64,000 bases of DNA from Doryteuthis pealeii (GCA_023376005.1 CM042139.1:133283209-133347208), one strand, 5' to 3'; counted from the stretch's first letter, positions 11,461 through 23,902 are shown. The notes: generated by a model not told the origin, from the letters alone. A program made the numbers and translations.

Positions 11461-11462
<2 letters not shown>
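11227..11462 (+). mobile_element. SINE S1, near full length
   Basis: Head GCGCGTGGTGTAATGGTTAA at 11,231-11,250 (A-box), a damaged B-box region (CCAAATCCTGG), the body (CTATGGGTAAATAGTAGGGC) and a tail ending CCGCTTAAGAAATTGA, which runs straight into TA repeats. It lies tail-to-tail with the next SINE. Confidence 0.85.
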
Positions 11463-11502
<40 letters not shown>

Positions 11503-11518
11503 GGCCACTTACCTCCCA

Positions 11519-11550
<32 letters not shown>

Positions 11551-11575
11551 TATATATATATATATATATATATAT
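11463..11575. repeat. (TA)n(CA)n(TA)n microsatellites
   Basis: Three simple-repeat blocks between two SINE tails of opposite orientation. S1 tails are consistently followed by TA repeats. Confidence 0.93.
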
Positions 11576-11849
11576 ACCAACCCTTCCGCACATGCAGAAT
11601 GTAACACAAGGTAAATTCCCTAAGCGGAGTTTAACATGTTTGAATTCAGAGTTTTCCTTCTCCTAGACCAGTTACCTAGCCATGGTTAGAGAGCTCAGTC
11701 TGTCCGGCTACTTATCCATAGCTGGAGAGAGAATTGGATTTATACCTTTCCTAAGCGCCATGTGAAATGCAACCGGGTTCGTCAAGGAATTGAACTCGGG
11801 TCGACGAATCCGTTTCCTACGACTCTAACCATTACACCACGTGCCTCCA
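11576..11849 (-). mobile_element. SINE S1, full length
   Basis: Minus-strand element from tail (CCAACCCTTCCGCACATGC on plus) to head (CCATTACACCACGTGCCTCC on plus). The B-box region reads GAGTTCAATTCC on the minus strand. Confidence 0.87.
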
Positions 11850-12184
11850 TGGTTGCTTTCTTGTAGGATGCTGCTTTTAAAATTGTTTGTACGATAACTT
11901 TTGTATTATAAATTGGAAAAGAAAAACTAGGAATAACTTGTAATGTATGTATCTTCACAGGGTACAACACCTCGCGGTTCACCGGACACTTCCGGCCTGG
12001 GAACTTAGGCAATGTGTACCTTGGAAAAAGGGAATAAAGGCTTTAACTAACACCTGTGTTGTTGTTTTCTATAAGTAACACTACATTTACATTGTTTGAG
12101 TCAAATGTTTCACAGGTTTCACAAAATAATAAACTGCACGGGAGTTGGTTCATTTCTCCTGACAGAACATTTGTAACTAAATTA
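11850..12184. other. No recognised feature
   Basis: AT-rich unique sequence with one moderately GC-rich patch at 11,960-12,000. No repeat family identified. Confidence 0.4.
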
Positions 12185-12550
12185 TGTTTATAGGACAAAC
12201 ACTTTAAGTTCTACCTACATATTTCCGTTATATTGAGATCATAGCATTGTGTTGGTCACTGGAATACTTTAATTCTGACGTCCTTAAGGTATTTTACAAA
12301 TTTGGAAATATGCTAGGGGTCTTTGTTCATTTGGATGACCCATTAGCGATCAGTTTCTGGCTAATGTTTTGAAATATTGCTTATATCCTCACAATTTTCC
12401 TTCTTCATGATGTCATCCATTTTATGAAGTGCACCAGTGCAGTACCCTAAAGTACATGATGTTGTCAAACCTTTGCTTAATGGCTGAGATGGTGTTCTTC
12501 AGCCTTCAAGTATCTCCCTTTTCATACAAACATAACTATTGTAATTAAAG
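12185..12550 (-). pseudogene. Tc1-type transposase relic
   Basis: A single minus-strand frame with several stops reads YVCMKREILEG, then GYCTGALHKMDDIMKKEN, then IQMNKDP.HISKFVKYLKD, VFQ.PTQCYDLN and ICR.NLK. This follows the central-to-C-terminal order of Tc1 transposases: the G..GALHK.D.IM.KE block, the QQDNDPKHTS block with the second catalytic Asp, and the W..QSPDLNPIE..W..LK block with the third acidic residue. The PDLNPIE acid region reads YDLNITE. At least six in-frame stops mean it is inactive. No terminal inverted repeats were recognised. Confidence 0.8.
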
Positions 12551-13893
12551 GTCAAACAATTCAGTATTTGGTTTTGGAGACGTGCTTTTTCCTTCTTTCA
12601 GCATTTCAGGTTATGTTGAGATAAAACCGGACCAAGTAACCAATAAGTACCCTAAATCTATAGTTCCACTCGACAGGGCGGCTTTTAAGTTAGTACACTT
12701 ATATGAGTCACTGAATAAGTAAGAAACACGTTGTACTGTTGCGATGGTCTGTTCGACTATCTTGTTATCTCCATAGGAAAAGGATCTTTATAACTTTGTT
12801 ATATTTTCGCAAACGTTTCTCTTTTGTATATTTATTTATTGTGAAGATTTTTTTTCTCCTCTGATTCGTGTCTAATAATTTGGTTTCTAACTTTACCGCA
12901 TTTCTCATCTAACGTGTCAGACCGAACATTTTTTTTTTTTTACAAATTCTTACACAAGGACTTTATTATATTATCTATTTATTTTTCTCGTCTTCTTCCT
13001 TCTTATAATTTTACTAAAGATTCTTCTCTCGTATTGTCTATCTCTTTCCTCAATCTGTATTTCTTTTTTGCCCTTCTCGCCACAAAAAACAAAAAGAAGC
13101 TTCCTTTAACTGTCCATTCTGTATCTTTTCTTTTAAGTCCTTTCTTTCCCGATATCGTCTATTCCTTTTTTTTTCTCAGCGCCAGGGCGGCCATAGTCTC
13201 CATCTAAGTATACACACTCATTCTCCTCCACGCTGAACGAACAAAACCAATACAAACAAAAGAAAGAAGTATGAATAATCAAATAGTCTCTATCCGTGCC
13301 TAGACATGCGTTTAATAAAACAAAATGTGACACAGTGTAACAATAAGAAAGAATAATATTTCCAATTTTTCTTGGCATCGATGTAGGAAAAAACGCCAAA
13401 AAATGGCAGTAAAGAAAGAAGAAGAGGACGATAAAAAGGGGAGGTAACTCTATGGCTTTGATTAGCAAAGAAGCATGACAAGCTGAGCTTGCGAAAGATT
13501 AGGGGCTAAATCCGGTTTTATCCCTGATGGATTATCTATTAAATAGTTGGACCTTTCTGGATGTGTCATAGAGTAGCACCGGATGATATCTCCACAATTT
13601 CACCGGCTCAATACGGCCGTGCTTGCTAATAAATAATTCAGAATGACAAGGAAGAAGAAATAAAACCATCTTTCATTTGAGGAACGAAAATTCACAGTAA
13701 ATATAAAAGCAATATTGATTTAGTCCATGGAATATCAAACGCGGTGATTAATTTATACCAGGGATTTAAAAAAAAAAGATTTTAGCTGATGATAACATAT
13801 TGCAGCAGGATCTAAGTAGTTGGCGATATCCGACAAAGGCTATTACAGATGCGTACTACGGAGATGATCTAGTTCTTATACATCTACACGAGC
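12551..13893. other. No recognised feature
   Basis: AT-rich, with CT-rich stretches at 12,960-13,180. Nothing supportable as gene or repeat family. Confidence 0.4.
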
Positions 13894-13911
13894 CAAATCA
13901 TTGCTATATAT

Positions 13912-14187
13912 TTACCAACCCCTCTGCACGAGCAGGATGCGACACAAGGTCAATTTCTTAAGCGGAGTTTAAGGTTTGAATTCAGAGTTTTCCTTCTAGA
14001 CCGGTTGCCTAACAAAGGTTAAAGAGCCCAGTCTGCCCTACTATTTACCCATAACTGGAGGGAGAGTAGATTCATACCTTTCACAAGGGTATTAGCGCAA
14101 AGTGAAATAATTGCCACGTCCAGGATTTGAACTCGGGTCGACGAGTCCATTTCCCATGACTTTAACCATTACACCACACACTTCCTA
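13912..14187 (-). mobile_element. SINE S1 with 17-bp target-site duplication
   Basis: Full element, tail at 13,912 and tRNA-like head ending near 14,187, followed by a CTTCCTA triplication. CAAATCATTGCTATATA flanks it at 13,894-13,910 and 14,202-14,218 without a mismatch, so this is one of the younger insertions here. Confidence 0.9.
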
Positions 14188-14310
14188 CTTCCTACTTCCT
14201 ACAAATCATTGCTATATAACGTAGAGAAGTCGGCAATAGACATTAACCTGTTAAATCCTACTTAACGTACATAAATTCCACCATCGTATGTCACCCCATC
14301 GAAAGAAGAA

Positions 14311-14628
14311 AATACTAAAAATCAAGGAATTAACCGAATTTAATGCAATTTTCAGTGTTGATATATTAATAAATAAACAATATAATGCACAAGTTATTTT
14401 ATTTGAAAACTTGTACATTTTTTCAGGTCAGTTAACTTTGAACCACTTATCTTTGAGGCGTAACACAGATTCACAAACATACGTGGTTCAAAGTTAATTA
14501 ACCTGAAAAAGGTAAAAGCTTTTAAATAAAATAACTGGTGCATTATATAGTCTATTCATTAATATATCAACACTGAAAATTTCATTAAATTAGGTTAGTT
14601 CCCTGACTTTTTGTATTTTTTTTATTGT
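14311..14628. repeat. Foldback element (arms ~140 bp, loop ~36 bp)
   Basis: Left arm 14,311-14,446 and right arm 14,483-14,628 are reverse complements with few mismatches (for example TTAACTTTGAACCAC against GTGGTTCAAAGTTAA). No open frame spans it. MITE-like hairpin; superfamily unknown. Confidence 0.85.
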
Positions 14629-14639
14629 AGTTATCAAAC

Positions 14640-15974
14640 TACTTCCTATACCTAGGTAGTAATATCTCACCTACAGAAAAGGAAGCCAATCATCTGTGGA
14701 TCACAACCCTACTCCTCCACATTGTCACCGTTTCTCTCAATAGCAATGTCCCACGTTTGAATGAGAGCATGTATCTCTGCCCGTAAAATTTTATTGGCTG
14801 TTTTTGAGACACTTCTTCACTATAGAATTAACTTCCTCGAGTGTGATACCAGCCCCGCCTTGCTGCGAGCTACGAAGCCACACTGACAGATTAAATCTTC
14901 TAAAGCGTTAAAAAACAGATAGATGGAACCTGTACAAGGATAATGTGCGCTGTCTTGAACCCGCAAAAAAGCCACTTGCTTGTTAAGTTTCTGACCGCCA
15001 TCCTTGGCTAGTGGAAAAAGAACTTAAAGTAAGTAAGTCCCGAGCTATAGAATCCTTTGGTAAGTGAATAAGTCCTGCGTTATAGAATCCTACGTAGTGT
15101 CAAAGGTCCAGTGATATAATCCTATGTTCCGTCGCCCACGAAGGTTCAAAGCATTGTGAGCAGGTATGACCAGAACAGCCAGTATAAATAATAATATCAG
15201 CAGCAGAGTACTGCCAGTGGTTGGCCAATAGGTTGGTCACATGGTTATCGGCGAGTCTATAAGTAAAAGTGGACATCTGGCACACACCTTATATCACAAA
15301 AACGCCTATCACAAATACATCTGGGTAATATGAACAAGACATGCTGGACAATGCCGGAGAAACAAGGACGAAAGCACAAGTGATGTTCTCTCTTAGGCAT
15401 CTACACATGGACACGCCAGTGCGCGTTCGTCAGCAAAAATATTCCTCGATCAGCTTTGTGCGGATATTGGATAGTCGATAGGGAATGGTGGTGAGGAAGT
15501 GTCATGGAGATCGGTGAAAACTGATGATGATGATGAGGAGGATGATGATGATGATGATGTAGAATAGTGGAACACTATGTGACGGATATGTGTCCCCGAG
15601 GCCAAACAGCTAAAGGTTAGACGGAAACATTGATTGACAGTCGGAAAGTCATAGGTCACTCTCTTACGATGTGCGAAATAAGATGAATTAGGGTTTTTGT
15701 AAGAGAGCGTCACTCTGATTGGCTGCGAGATATCACGTGTTAAAATGGATAGGGTCACAGCTTCAGTTAGATTCTGATGCATCATTTTGAAGAATGAAAG
15801 GCAGCACGCGACGTGAAGAATTAAAGAAACTACTTGGTCAATCGTTGTGAATACAATGGTCACACGACACACAAAAAGAAAATCATCTAACAGAAAGAAG
15901 TAATACTCGCCAGATTTCGTATTGGGCACACCCACATTACCCATTCGCACCTGGTAAAGGGGGGGGATGCCCCA
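14640..15974. other. Mostly unrecognised; GAT repeat and one long minus-strand frame
   Basis: A (GAT)n tract lies at 15,522-15,560. A 182-codon minus-strand frame covers 15,450-15,998 and encodes a Ser run from that repeat. I do not recognise its protein. CTGATTGGCTGCG (15,716-15,728) and CACGTG (15,735-15,740) look like CCAAT-box and E-box motifs but may be chance. Confidence 0.3.
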
Positions 15975-16145
15975 GTGCGCCCAACATGCAAAGTACAACT
16001 TACAACCAACATATTCTTCTAAATTTTAACAGCCATAAACATATCCGCACTAATTACTATCAAGCAAGAAACCTGAGGGACATCTTTAAGAATACAAACC
16101 CTGAAAACATTTTTAAATTTTCTAAAAGAAAGCAACCTTTACAAC
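15975..16145 (+). pseudogene. Non-LTR retrotransposon extreme C-terminus
   Basis: Plus-strand frame reads HILLNFNSHKHIRTNYY, then ARNLRDIFKNTNPENIFKF. This resembles the end of many jockey/CR1/RTE-like proteins (HHLLxCxxxxxxRxxYF..xLxDxF....xxIxxFL), with the usual Cys after HILLN replaced by Phe. No reverse transcriptase is recognisable nearby. Identified from memory of the motif pattern only. Confidence 0.5.
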
Positions 16146-16214
16146 AAGATATAACAAAACATAACCAAATATCTCCATAGAACCACTACTTTAAAGACTG
16201 AAATCCAAAATAAC

Positions 16215-16262
16215 ATTTTTGGCATTAAATAATCCACAGGGGTTGCTATGCGTTAAACAAAA
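16215..16262 (-). repeat. Family C stem-loop head
   Basis: On the plus strand GGCATTAAATAATCCACAGG then GGTTGCTATGCG, the reverse complement of the family C head. Confidence 0.5.
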
Positions 16263-16289
16263 CTCAAACTCAAACAGCGTGCAATGTCA

Positions 16290-16625
16290 CCTTGGCATCC
16301 CACCCAGGAGAGTGTTAATGCATCCTCTGTAAGTTCTATACTGAACAGTTGCTACGTTAACATTAAAGCTACGAAATCACTTCGCGATGTATTAAAAAAC
16401 CAACATCATCCGCTGGTAATATCGAGAATCCACAGGGAGCGGATTTGTGAAGATTTTTGCTGGTCAGCCCACACTAACCTATCCATAGAAGATGTCCACA
16501 GGAGAATGTCACTTATGAGTTCGTCCTTGCTTCTCTAGTACTGTCCTCTATGGCTGTAGTCTTACTAATGGTTAGGAGATGAATAGACGTATAGCTTGTA
16601 GGGTACTACTTCCACTTTTGGTTCA
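16290..16625 (-). pseudogene. Probable non-LTR tail relic, same family as 23.6-23.9 kb
   Basis: Shares the plus-strand stretch CCACAGGAGAATGTCACTTA..GAGTTC..CTTGCTTCTC with 23,785-23,825 (CCACGGGAGAACGTCGCTTA). The minus-strand frame is heavily broken. Confidence 0.4.
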
Positions 16626-17088
16626 AGACAACACGCAGCATCCTTGTGCAGCTCCCGTCTCACTTTTTTTCTAATTTACTGGTTTTTTTTATTTTATGGT
16701 CATCTAACCACCCCCCTTTTATTACTCTCATTTACTATTTCCTTTTACTCAAATTTCTTTCCAAGAAACGGCTACTTCCTCTCCCCTATCTGGTGTCCTC
16801 ACCATTCACTTTTTCTACCTACATCCTCCACTCCTTTCCCTTCTATCTCCCTCCTTATTTCCCCAAAGATGTCTCCTATAACCAATCAAATCTTTCCCTC
16901 ACCACAAACTTACCCACCTACCTACATCTGCCTTCTATAAAACACTTGTATAATCCTAATGATTCAATAAAGGCTGAGGAAGCGGAATTTAAACTTTCAG
17001 CGAAATATAATACACATTTTTGTTTGAGTTTTGTTTTTTCATTCCTTATTTTACCTCATTCTGTCGGATTCATTCCAATCCCATTTTC

Positions 17089-17092
<4 letters not shown>
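16626..17092. other. Pyrimidine-rich, no recognised feature
   Basis: CT-rich low-complexity sequence that opens long meaningless frames on the plus strand. Confidence 0.45.
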
Positions 17093-17143
<51 letters not shown>

Positions 17144-17305
17144 AACAACTGAAATTTAATATTGTATGAATTATATCATATTGATACACAAAGCGGCTAA
17201 TAAATAACACGATATTAGATATTGATTATTCATGTATATATGTGTGTCAATTCGATATATCCAATATTAATTATATTAATAAGAATTGTTTATATATATA
17301 TATAT

Positions 17306-17348
<43 letters not shown>

Positions 17349-17545
17349 TACATTACACAGGGACGTAGAAATATCTGGGTTGGTATCCAGGCATGTAACA
17401 AGACCCCTTGCGGTTTCCTTGTTTTGCAGTCTTGTCGAATTTGTTCGTCACATTGTCTCTCTAACTCTAATTACCAAGAAGTGGAACTAGTTCCATGCAC
17501 ACTATATCCACTAAACATAATCCCTTCAGTACAGTTATTTCCTGA

Positions 17546-17597
<52 letters not shown>

Positions 17598-17605
17598 TAT
17601 ATATA
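17093..17605. repeat. TA microsatellites separated by unique sequence
   Basis: TA tracts at 17,093-17,140, 17,290-17,325 (followed by (GA)n) and 17,550-17,605. The unique DNA between them shows nothing recognisable. Confidence 0.85.
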
Positions 17606-17896
17606 TCCAAAAGTCCAGAGAAGAAATCTTCCTTACGACATAGGTTTTTTTTAAAAACAACTTGTCGCAGTTTGAGAGCTCAATGTGTGCTCTTATTGTT
17701 AGAGTCACAGAGCAAATTTATATTTAAATAAATAACAAAAGACTTAGAGATCTTGCATTATAGACTATTTCAGGGAGCTTAGACAAAAATGTCTAATTCT
17801 CCCGACTGATTCTCGCATCTGATGAGTCGGGAGAATTAGACATTTTTCTCTAAGCTCCCTGAAATAGTCTATAATGCAAGATCTCTAAGTCTTTTG

Positions 17897-17903
<7 letters not shown>
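17606..17903. mobile_element. Hairpin-ended repeat element, copy 1
   Basis: Begins TCCAAAAGTCCAGAGAAG right after a TA tract. It has about 115 bp of unique sequence, then an almost perfect hairpin with ~82-bp arms (17,727-17,812 and 17,822-17,903) and a loop of about 9 bases. It ends in another TA tract. The same element lies inverted at 21,028-21,343. No coding capacity. Non-autonomous element of unknown class. Confidence 0.85.
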
Positions 17904-17943
<40 letters not shown>

Positions 17944-17944
17944 C

Positions 17945-18168
17945 TTGGGAAAGGTATGAATCCATATATTCTCCTTCCAGCTATGGGTTAAATAGTAGGG
18001 CAGACTGGGCCATTCAGCCTTGGGTAGGTAACCAGTCTAGGGGAGGGATAACTCCGAATTCAAAATTCCCTCCAGCTATGGGTTAAAAAGTAGGGCAGAC
18101 TCGGCCATTCGGCCATGGGTAGGTAACCAGTCTAGGAGAGGGATAACTCTGAATTCAAAATTCCTGAG
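17945..18168 (+). mobile_element. SINE S1 body with internal tandem duplication
   Basis: No tRNA head. An S1 body piece beginning GGGAAAGGTATGAATCC is followed by two tandem copies of about 90-95 bp, each running from CTCCAGCTATGGGTTAAA or a close variant to ACTC(C/T)GAATTCAAAATTCC. Confidence 0.75.
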
Positions 18169-18340
18169 GTCGGTCGTTGATTGGGTTTGTGGCAACCCTT
18201 GATGCACCAATTCTTTCCTATCGACTGTGCCAAAAAGTGTGGATGGTCCAACACAAGCCTTCACCACTATAAACAAATCATTTTGTGGGTGTTCATTGTG
18301 CGTGTGAACCCTCATGCGTCGAAAATCAACGAGAGAGTCC

Positions 18341-18343
<3 letters not shown>

Positions 18344-18408
<65 letters not shown>
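18344..18408. repeat. (TA)n(TG)n microsatellite
   Basis: About 18 TA units followed by about 14 TG units. Confidence 0.95.
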
Positions 18409-18411
<3 letters not shown>

Positions 18412-20110
18412 ATTGCATAGTTATTGTCAGCTACCAAGCGCCATTGACTTCCCGTTTTCGCTAGCTTAACTTACGCACACACACAAACACATACACACAC
18501 ACACGCTCACAGACACACACGCATACACACACACGCGCGCACGCATGCGCGCACTCATTGTAAATATTAAATTAAACGATGTTTTGTAAACGGCTGATTT
18601 TCCCGCCCAGGAGTGTTAATTAGATTTTTTAATTCATAAATCAAATTAAAATTATCAATGTCCATAAATAGACGTATCTATAATTAAGAAGAATAATGAG
18701 CATTTTTTTTTTCAATAAAAACCTAAAGCAATATCTAAACAAAATATTTACAATGATGTAGAGATTATTCGTTATTAAACATAATAAGAATTTAATCTTT
18801 TCCTCTCTAATGAATAAACACGAATTTTTAAATGTGATTAAAATCAATAAAGATATTATCTAAATGAAAACACAGTATGGCGCGTAAATTAGTAAATATT
18901 TCTGTTATTTAAAAACACAAATGTTGATTGTCATTTAAACTAATGACACAAGTATAACATTTCTCGTGGAATATTTTACAATCAAAACGTATTTTTAAAA
19001 AGTTGACAGATTCCCTAATGTCTGGATTAACGAGGAATTCCTTTTATTGTCATCTTGAAAAATTCATCGGTTTGAGTTTTAAAAAAATATACCAGGAAAA
19101 TGATAGAAAGAAGACGGAAAACAACAGTGAATGAAATAAAAAGGAAATAACTTTCTTTAAAAAAAGAGTGAGAGATATAATGTTACATAATCTATGCGGT
19201 TGCATAAGATTATTGTCAATCCCCTGTATTTCTGAAGGGACGGCCCTTTTCATATCACGGGCGGGACTTTCCATGGAATATTACAGAAAGCCCGCGAAAT
19301 ACGTGAAGTCACGTGGGAGCTGGTTGATTCTCAGTTTCAGCTTGGACGTCAGGCAGATAAGATATGACTGCTTAGCAGGGACTCACCTGCATACGCGCGC
19401 TATGTTTAGTTACATGAAATGTTTAGTAAATAAAAGCTTACGAAAATAATATTTTGTATTTGATGAATGTCTTGGTAACAAGACTGACCTAGAAGACCAG
19501 ACACGAAGTGCCCAAGACTAGGGCCAGACGCTGGAAGAAGACGTAAGATACCAAAGATGAATAGAAGAAAAATTGAAGTAAGGAAAAAAAGAGTATACAA
19601 CAATAAAAAGAGTTAAAAACAAAATGTACAGAAACTGGAGAAAACCGCAAAAATTAGGAGACACATATTTTGAATGTTGAATGGAACAAACGTAAAGCAA
19701 ACAAAATAATGGAGATTTGATGTTGAATATAAAGAATAAGAATGAGAACGGTATGAAAGGAATACGAATGAGAATATGTCAAAGAATACGATGAATGAAA
19801 ATAGGATTAATGATTGACGCCAAATGAAGAAGATGAAAAAAGGGAAAAATGAAAAGATGTAAAAAGAGGATGTTAGTGTAGAATGTGAATAGTGTCATGA
19901 GTCTTTACAATATCCCCATTTCTGTAACCTAATATAGCTTTTGATTTTATAACTAAATGTAGACATTTAAACAAATATCTAGTGTCATTTACCATTTGAC
20001 CCTAATTAATCACATATTTTTAGCCCTCTATTAATTTGAATATTATTTTCTTTACATCTAGGCACCGCGTGCATTAAGACGCATGAAACTATGGTTACAG
20101 AAAATTAAGA
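18409..20110. other. No recognised feature
   Basis: Includes a CA-rich patch at 18,472-18,550 and AT-rich unique DNA. 19,170-19,400 is slightly more GC-rich. No family or frame supported. Confidence 0.4.
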
Positions 20111-20112
20111 CC

Positions 20113-20664
<552 letters not shown>

Positions 20665-20710
20665 TACTGTCGGATTAACTTCCATTTACTTCATATATAT
20701 ATATATATAT

Positions 20711-21018
20711 TCACATGGCGCTAATACCCTTGGGAAAGGTATGAATCCTACTCTCCTATGGGTAAATAGCAGGGCAGACTGGACTCTTTAACCCTGGCTA
20801 GGTAACCAGTCTAGGAGAAGGAAAACTCTGAATTTAAACCTGTTAAACTCCGCTTAAGAAATTGACCTTGTGTCGCATCCTGCTCATGTGGAGGGGTTGG
20901 TAAATATATATACTATGTAATTAGTGATATATAGCAACTATTTCAGTTAACCTGTTAAACTCCGCTTAAGAAATTGGCCCTGTGTCGCATCCTGCTCGTG
21001 TGGAGGGGTTGGTAAATA
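20711..21018 (+). mobile_element. SINE S1, headless, with duplicated tail
   Basis: Body and tail from 20,717 (GCGCTAATACCCTTGGGAAA) to 20,908, then a second copy of just the tail (20,947-21,018, AACCTGTTAAACTCCGCTTA). The two tails are ~105 bp apart with a short unique spacer. The tRNA head is absent. Confidence 0.8.
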
Positions 21019-21027
21019 TATATATAT

Positions 21028-21342
21028 AAATATATTTAAATAAATAACAAAAGACTTAGAGATCTTGCATTATAGACTATTTCAGGGAGCTTAGACAAAA
21101 ATGTCTAATTCTCCCGACTCATCAGATGCGAATGATGAATTCTTTATTTTTAAGGCATTTGAAAACAGAAGCTCCATGAAATAGTCTATAATGCAAGATC
21201 TCTATGTCTTTTGTTATTTATTTAAATATAAATTTGCTCTGTGACTCTAACAATAAGAGCACACATTGAGCTCTCAAACTGCGACAATTTGTTTAAAAAA
21301 AAAACCTATGTCGTAAGGAAGATTTCTTCTCTGGACTTTTGG

Positions 21343-21343
<1 letters not shown>
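21028..21343 (-). mobile_element. Hairpin-ended repeat element, copy 2 (inverted)
   Basis: Reverse complement of 17,606-17,903. The hairpin is partly spoiled: after GAATTCTCC.. the second arm carries an unrelated ~45-base stretch (GATGAATTCTTTATTTTTAA). Ends TCTCTGGACTTTTGGA and abuts TA repeats on both sides. Confidence 0.85.
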
Positions 21344-21396
<53 letters not shown>

Positions 21397-21694
21397 GATT
21401 TTTAGGGGTACGGAATTTTATGATAGCAATGAAAAGACGGTTTAGTTTATTTTTCATAGTGTAATTAAAAACTAAGAAATGAAGGCTGACTGGTTTCGTT
21501 ACTCGCTCAACAGAGCTATATTCGAGGAATATATTCACGATTCATAAATATCTATTCAGGTGAGAATGATGAAAAACATAACATAAAATAAAGAGGGGTA
21601 GAAAAATACTAGAGACTAAATAGAAATAATATGACTAATTAGCAAGCATTCTCATTGTTTACAGAAATACGGCTGGCTTGACTTAATATAGTTG

Positions 21695-21738
<44 letters not shown>

Positions 21739-22161
21739 CTCTATCTATCTATCTATCTTTTAGTATCAATTCCATTTTTTCGTAGTTAATGTAATATATT
21801 GTTGAAATATACGTGACATTTAGGAGATCATTCATTGTGAGCGTAAAAGTGTATTAGCTGCCGTTGCCAGGGATTACCATCTACATCATTTTAATCATCC
21901 CAATCAGAGAGCTAACCCTATCTATCGATATATCTATTTGTCTGATTTTTTCTTTCTACTTCTCTTTGTTCGAACTTATCTATCTATCTATCTATCTATC
22001 TGTCTCTTTTATTCTATCTTTCGTTCTACTTAACGTTTGTTAGACTGTATGTATGTATATGTTTCTTTCTTTCTCCATGTCAGTGTATTCGTGTGTATGC
22101 ATGTATGTATGTATGTATGTATTTATTCATTTATCTATGTATATGTATCTTTTTACTTATC

Positions 22162-22205
<44 letters not shown>
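21344..22205. repeat. TA, CT and CTAT/GTAT microsatellites with unique spacers
   Basis: TA at 21,344-21,394 and 22,164-22,202, CT then CTAT at 21,697-21,760, ATCT at 21,976-22,005, ATGT at 22,100-22,122. No gene is seen in the AT-rich spacers. Confidence 0.8.
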
Positions 22206-22206
<1 letters not shown>

Positions 22207-22238
22207 ATTTTAGGGGTCTCCGTATGCTTCTCTCGGTT

Positions 22239-22670
22239 TATATTTTTATGTTTTTCTATGTTGAAGTTGGGCGTTATTATGAAGCATTTAAAAATAAATG
22301 AAGGAACTCGATGTTATGGAGTACTGGATTCACTTATTTTTATTCTTTGCTATCATACATTTTCGGGATCGTTAGATTCCCTTTTTCAAATGAAAGTCGC
22401 TCCTGTTCAACGGACTGAACGCCGATATCGGAATACTCCGTTATTACAAATATTTTACAGACGCTGCCGCTGTCAATAACAACAAAGACAAAGGATCCGT
22501 TGAACAGGAGCGACATTCATTTAAAAAAGGGAATCTAACGATCCCGAAAATTTATGATAACAAATAATAAAAAATAAGTGAATCCAGTACCCCATAATAT
22601 CGAGTTCATTCATTTATTTTTAGATGCTTCGAAATAACACCCAACTTCAATATAAAAAACATAAATATAT
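22239..22670. repeat. Large foldback element (arms ~175 bp, loop ~80 bp)
   Basis: Left arm 22,239-22,414 and right arm 22,496-22,670 are imperfect reverse complements (for example CGCTCCTGTTCAACGGA against TCCGTTGAACAGGAGCG). A related fragment occurs at 32,513-32,555 (ATAACGCCCAACTTACTTCA). It follows a TA tract. Confidence 0.85.
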
Positions 22671-23149
22671 ATAAGAGATTTTCATAATTTGCTTGAAGCA
22701 TTGTGTATGTATTGGTTAGGAGGTTGATTTAGAAGGCTATCACAATGCAGTTTGGAATAAATAAAAGATAATAATACGGTAACAATGGTGTTTGTATTGA
22801 CCTGTATTTTTAAAAATTCTTTCTTGAATTTTCGAGGTAATACCTCTTTATCAAAAGAATTGAACTGAAGCAGTCCAGCTATGGCATTTCTTCCCAAATG
22901 ATTTTTTTTTTAAATGATGTTATTTTTGAAATAACTGTATTTCGTGTGAGCGTGAATGCGTTTATTTTTGTTTGTACGTGTGTGTATGTTGTAATGCGTG
23001 TGACATTGAAAATGCGTGTTGGTTGTGACGTTAAGACTATCCTAGCGCGGGATTTTGTACGTGCGTATGTGCGAATGAAAAAGCGTATTTGTGTTTTGTG
23101 ACCATGGTGATGTATGATGTTTCGTGTTGGATGTAAAATCAATTTAATC

Positions 23150-23152
<3 letters not shown>
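22671..23152. other. No recognised feature
   Basis: AT-rich and TG-rich unique sequence. Confidence 0.4.
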
Positions 23153-23199
<47 letters not shown>

Positions 23200-23201
23200 A
23201 C

Positions 23202-23238
<37 letters not shown>

Positions 23239-23239
23239 C

Positions 23240-23295
<56 letters not shown>
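23153..23295. repeat. Long interrupted (TA)n tract
   Basis: About 140 bp of TA with short interruptions such as ATTATAATAC. Confidence 0.95.
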
Positions 23296-23296
<1 letters not shown>

Positions 23297-23595
23297 TTAT
23301 ATAATAGGATATAGTCAGATCATTTGATGCGATGAAGACTATTTTAGTCATATTTAGAAAAGCCTGTTGATGAGTTGGAAATTTTTATTATTTATATATG
23401 TATTTTATTTGTAATAATTTAGTTAAACTTCTTTTAGAAATCAAAAAATTTTCAATTTTTCAATATCTGGAGGGCCTTTTTCGCGGTTTTTAATAAAAAT
23501 TGGCAATTAGATGAATCCTTAATTTGAACGCGTGAATAAACACCTTTTTTCTGCGGCGTTGGTCGATCGTTAATGAGACGTTAGAGATTGAGCTT

Positions 23596-23900
23596 GTTTA
23601 TTGTGCGCGCGTCACATGTCGCGCATGCAGCACGGTTATCCATGACAATCTCTCGCCAACCTTCCCTATCATTCATCGCACCTGGGAGCTCCTCTGCGGA
23701 GCATCCAGCATCTTTGCATAACTAGTCAATGTAGGTCCTTGCTGGCACCCCATACTTGCATGTCCATGTGTTGGCTTCCACGGGAGAACGTCGCTTATGA
23801 GTTAATTCCTGCTTCTCCAGCCTTGTCCGTCTCACTCGGATAGTTTGTGAGATGGGGGCAGGTGACCGTACAGCTGTTTCTTTGTGGGGTGCTGTTTCCA
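23596..23900 (-). pseudogene. Non-LTR retrotransposon C-terminal tail
   Basis: Minus-strand frame reads RTRLEKQELTHKRRSP, then VPARTYIDQLCKDAGC (the apparent stop is at 23,722) and EELPGAMNDREGWREIVMD. The pattern GRP..TYIDQL..D.G....L...M.DR..WR..V is the terminal segment of a large class of animal LINE proteins. The start of the element is lost. An S1 SINE joins directly at 23,903. Confidence 0.65.
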
Positions 23901-23902
23901 CG

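Noticed and set aside
15450..15998. Annotating the 182-codon frame as a gene
   Set aside because: No homology recognised, it includes a microsatellite-coded Ser run, and no splice or expression evidence is available.
17093..17605. Tyr/Ile repeat frames
   Set aside because: Translations of (TA)n; the same applies to every TA tract in the window.
18076..18342. 88-codon minus-strand frame
   Set aside because: It overlaps the duplicated S1 body at its 3' end and shows no family motif I know.
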